Source: UBA5072 sp041737175
GTDB lineage: Bacteria > Bacteroidota > Bacteroidia > Bacteroidales > UBA10428
Assembly: GCA_041737175.1 (NCBI GenBank)
Contig: JBGSSF010000025.1
Location: 124,001-188,000, forward strand
Length of the DNA: 64,000 bases
Direction of reading: 5' to 3'
Shown: positions 61,745 through 64,000 of the stretch, one piece after another
Position numbering within the stretch: position 1 is the stretch's first letter
How the letters are laid out: every line of letters begins with the position of its first letter
The notes under the pieces: model-generated
Databases searched by the model: none
What the model saw: the letters and a program-made list of their open reading frames with translations, nothing else
Told to the model about the DNA's origin: nothing
Translations under genes and position numbers: made by a program

Positions 61745-63064
61745 ATGAAAAAAATCCTCTCAATATTCGTTGCATTCCTGTTTACTATCAACCTCCTCTC
61801 CCAAAATCCCATTGTTCCCTCCGGCGTATACATCGCCGATCCCTCAGCCCATGTGTGGAAGGATGGTATGTTGTATGTTTATGGCTCACGCGATGAGAGC
61901 CCGGATTATTATTGTTCCTGGAGTTACCATGTGCTTTCCACTTCCGATCTGAAGAACTGGACACTCCATGAAAACACCTTTGCCTCAAAGGGTCCCGGCG
62001 ACCAGGTATCCTACAGCGATGACTTCCTGTATGCACCGGACGTCCAGTACAAAGACGGAACCTATTACCTGTATTACTGCCTGGCCAACAATACCCATAC
62101 CGAAGGAGTGGCATCATCAGCATCGCCGGCAGGTCCATTTATCAAGGGGAAGCCGATCAGAACAGGGGGCATCAACCAGATCGATCCCTGTGTTTTCATC
62201 GATGACGACGGCCAGGCCTATTACATCTGGGGTCAGATGTCCGCTAAGATGGCAAAGCTCATGCCCAACATGACTGAGATTGATTCCACCACCATTCGGG
62301 ATAATCTTGTTACTCAAAAAGAACACCGTTTTCATGAAGGCGGTTACATGGTGAAACGGAATGGCATGTATTACTTTGTATATGCCGGATTGAGCATGCA
62401 GGATATGGCTTCCTGCATCTGCTATTCCACCTCTACCTCCCCATGGGGGCCTTTTAAATACGGTGGTGTAATTGTGGATAATGACCACAGCGATCCCGGC
62501 AACTGGAACAACCATGGCTCACTCGTGGAATTCAACGGGCAGTGGTATGTGTTTTATCACCGGGCGACACATGGCTGTTATACCATGCGAAAGGCCTGCC
62601 TGGAGCCCATCACTTTCAATGAAGACGGCAGTATCAACGAGGTGGAAATGACCACGCAGGGAGCAGCGGGACCGCTGAGCGCCCTTTATCAGATGGATGC
62701 GGAACGTGCCTGTCTTTTGCACGGTAATCTAAGAATTCAAGCCCTTGGAACTGTTAATGAGGAATTGGCAGAAATCAGGGAGGGGGACCGGGCAGCGTAC
62801 AAATACATAGATTTTGGAAAAGGAGTGAAAACCGTCACATTCAGAGTAGCCCCGGGGGCCGATGCAGGCACTATATCAGTTTGTCTGAATGATCCCTGGG
62901 GATGGGCAATAGCCACCGCTCAGATCCCGGGAGAGGGTGACGGAAAAACCTATACAACAATTACGGTTCCTGTTTCATTTGTAACCGGGGTGCATGCGGT
63001 ATGGCTGAGGTTTAACACGAAAGGTAACCAGACTTTTAAAGTGGACTGGTTCAGGTTCGAATAA
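61745..63064 (+). CDS. GH43-family glycoside hydrolase with CBM6-like C-terminus
   Basis: A 439-residue secreted enzyme. The ATG at 61745 opens the signal MKKILSIFVAFLFTINLLSQ; an in-frame ATG at 61718 is also possible. The five-bladed propeller has the base Asp in YIADPSAHVWKDGMLY, the pKa modulator in QIDPCVFIDDDGQAYYIWG and the acid Glu candidate in HRFHEGGYMVKRNG. The C-terminal part (about 320-439) ends VHAVWLRFNTKGNQTFKVDW, typical of CBM6. Likely beta-xylosidase, arabinofuranosidase or galactosidase activity. Confidence 0.9.
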   Translation: MKKILSIFVAFLFTINLLSQNPIVPSGVYIADPSAHVWKDGMLYVYGSRDESPDYYCSWSYHVLSTSDLKNWTLHENTFASKGPGDQVSYSDDFLYAPDVQYKDGTYYLYYCLANNTHTEGVASSASPAGPFIKGKPIRTGGINQIDPCVFIDDDGQAYYIWGQMSAKMAKLMPNMTEIDSTTIRDNLVTQKEHRFHEGGYMVKRNGMYYFVYAGLSMQDMASCICYSTSTSPWGPFKYGGVIVDNDHSDPGNWNNHGSLVEFNGQWYVFYHRATHGCYTMRKACLEPITFNEDGSINEVEMTTQGAAGPLSALYQMDAERACLLHGNLRIQALGTVNEELAEIREGDRAAYKYIDFGKGVKTVTFRVAPGADAGTISVCLNDPWGWAIATAQIPGEGDGKTYTTITVPVSFVTGVHAVWLRFNTKGNQTFKVDWFRFE

Positions 63065-63069
63065 CTGTA

Positions 63070-64000
63070 TCAGTTTACACGGGAAATCTCAAAAACAGCC
63101 CCATCGTATCGTTTCGGGAGTTCTATCCCGAACCCTTCCCGGGCAAGTTTCTCACCGGAGGCACGATGGATAACCTCGCCCGCTGGAGCTTTCCTGACTT
63201 CGTATAGAGCCCCGGGATCCAGGAAATGAACGGTCACTATCCGTCGTACTTCATTGGAGCCCTGCCGGAAAATGCCGATAATTCCACCTGTTTGGGATTC
63301 CGAATTGATACGCTGAAAGCCATCCCAAAGGCCTTCAGCCGGTTCTCCATAACCTTTCAAGTCCTGGCGGAACAGCATGAAGTCGTGCTTTGCCTGCATT
63401 GACCGCATCCAGTCGGACCACATTTTCATCCTGGAGCGCTGTTCAGCGGACAATTGTCTCGGATCCCCCAGTACAACGGGCAGGGAACCGGTAAGCGACA
63501 TCAGGGATAACTCAAATTCGGGATCTTCAAATTTCTGGTTTCCGATGATCATCGTGGCCGCCGGGATGACAGGCGTCCGCCACCATGCCATTTGCCTTAC
63601 CCGCAAAGATCCGCCGGGCGCCCTTTCACTGAAATTGGAAAGCCAGTTGCCCTCTGCATGCTTGCACATGTCGAGATCAATCAACTGCAATGCCCCCATG
63701 GTCTCAAAGGTGCAGTCGATATACAGGTTGGGTGCTTCCGTGTGGAGATCATCAAACAACTGCCACGTGCGGCGATACAGTTCCAACAACGATTCATTCC
63801 GGTCGGCATGCAGGGGATGATCAGTGGCATGGCAGCCCGAACGCGTCTTATCGGTGGTATAAGCACCGGTAACCGCTGCAAAATCACCTTTTATATATTC
63901 CAGACCATGCTCTTTCACCAGGTTGAGGATCACCCCCTTGATATGATCATACCAGCCCGTGGTCAAACACATGGAATAACTTTCCCATCCAAACATCCGG
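63070..64000 (-). CDS. Alpha-galactosidase-like glycoside hydrolase (GH36/clan GH-D), 5' end missing
   Basis: The C-terminal 308 or more residues of an enzyme that runs off the right edge of the window; the ATG at 63996 is internal and not the true start. The segment GLEYIKGDFAAV resembles the nucleophile-Asp strand of clan GH-D enzymes, and NLYIDCTFETMGALQLIDLD the acid/base region. SLPVVLGDPRQLSAEQRSRM and a C-terminal beta domain support the call. It is convergent with the GH43 gene at 5 bp distance. Substrate is uncertain. Confidence 0.65.
   Translation of the reverse strand, partial: RMFGWESYSMCLTTGWYDHIKGVILNLVKEHGLEYIKGDFAAVTGAYTTDKTRSGCHATDHPLHADRNESLLELYRRTWQLFDDLHTEAPNLYIDCTFETMGALQLIDLDMCKHAEGNWLSNFSERAPGGSLRVRQMAWWRTPVIPAATMIIGNQKFEDPEFELSLMSLTGSLPVVLGDPRQLSAEQRSRMKMWSDWMRSMQAKHDFMLFRQDLKGYGEPAEGLWDGFQRINSESQTGGIIGIFRQGSNEVRRIVTVHFLDPGALYEVRKAPAGEVIHRASGEKLAREGFGIELPKRYDGAVFEISRVN

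Overview
The window reads as a chromosomal segment of an anaerobic member of the Bacteroidota, probably Bacteroidales-like. The lines of evidence are a SusC/SusD pair under an ECF-sigma/FecR switch, many lipoproteins of the 6-bladed beta-propeller family, a double-glycine (GG) leader peptide cluster of the Bacteroidales type, BrnT/BrnA, four-helix-bundle (S23) genes, and Cys-type sulfatases with an anaerobic sulfatase maturase. No rRNA or tRNA gene was seen. All assignments are by eye from motifs; no database search was run.

Layout. (1) 98-4074, minus strand: housekeeping genes (phosphohexomutase, MltG, NfeD-type membrane protease). (2) 4150-6590: small accessory patch with a BrnT/BrnA toxin-antitoxin pair, a BRO-N/Fic fusion, palindromes and tandem repeats. 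(3) 6591-21906, plus strand: a peptide export and maturation island. It holds a stand-alone LytTR regulator, a LanC-like protein without visible zinc ligands, two glycosyltransferases, a C39-like/VKOR/thioredoxin fusion, two six-cysteine GG-leader peptides, two propeller lipoproteins, a C39-peptidase ABC exporter, an S23 gene, an HlyD adaptor and a TolC channel. Each peptide gene sits behind a copy of the same hairpin-bearing 5' region and is followed by a terminator-like hairpin and then a propeller lipoprotein. (4) 22178-35397: three more propeller lipoproteins, an RND adaptor, a second S23 gene, two RND permeases and a sixth propeller. (5) 35438-40035: three alpha/beta hydrolases and an MFS transporter. 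(6) 40107-55976, minus strand: a sulfated-glycan utilisation locus (sigma, FecR, SusC, SusD, five sulfatases, maturase). (7) 56159-64000: two GH78-type rhamnosidases, a GH43 enzyme and a truncated GH36-like enzyme.

How the parts work together. In the island, the peptides would be made with a shared leader, possibly glycosylated, cut after GG by the C39 domain, exported through ABC-HlyD-TolC and disulfide-bonded by the VKOR/thioredoxin protein. This resembles the gene logic of Firmicutes glycocin clusters without the usual radical-SAM maturase. In the sugar locus, SusCD imports a sulfated oligosaccharide, the sulfatases (activated by the maturase) desulfate it, and the rhamnosidases and GH43 trim it.

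The most unusual structural signal is in the intergenic DNA. Tandem 10-bp units built on GTTTCA follow stop codons, and units built on TGAAAC precede the next start codon, so they form long imperfect inverted repeats. Both S23-type genes lie inside such inverted low-complexity arms. That is reminiscent of 23S rRNA intervening sequences, which also carry S23 genes in a hairpin, and suggests a protein-coding-region counterpart of that element.
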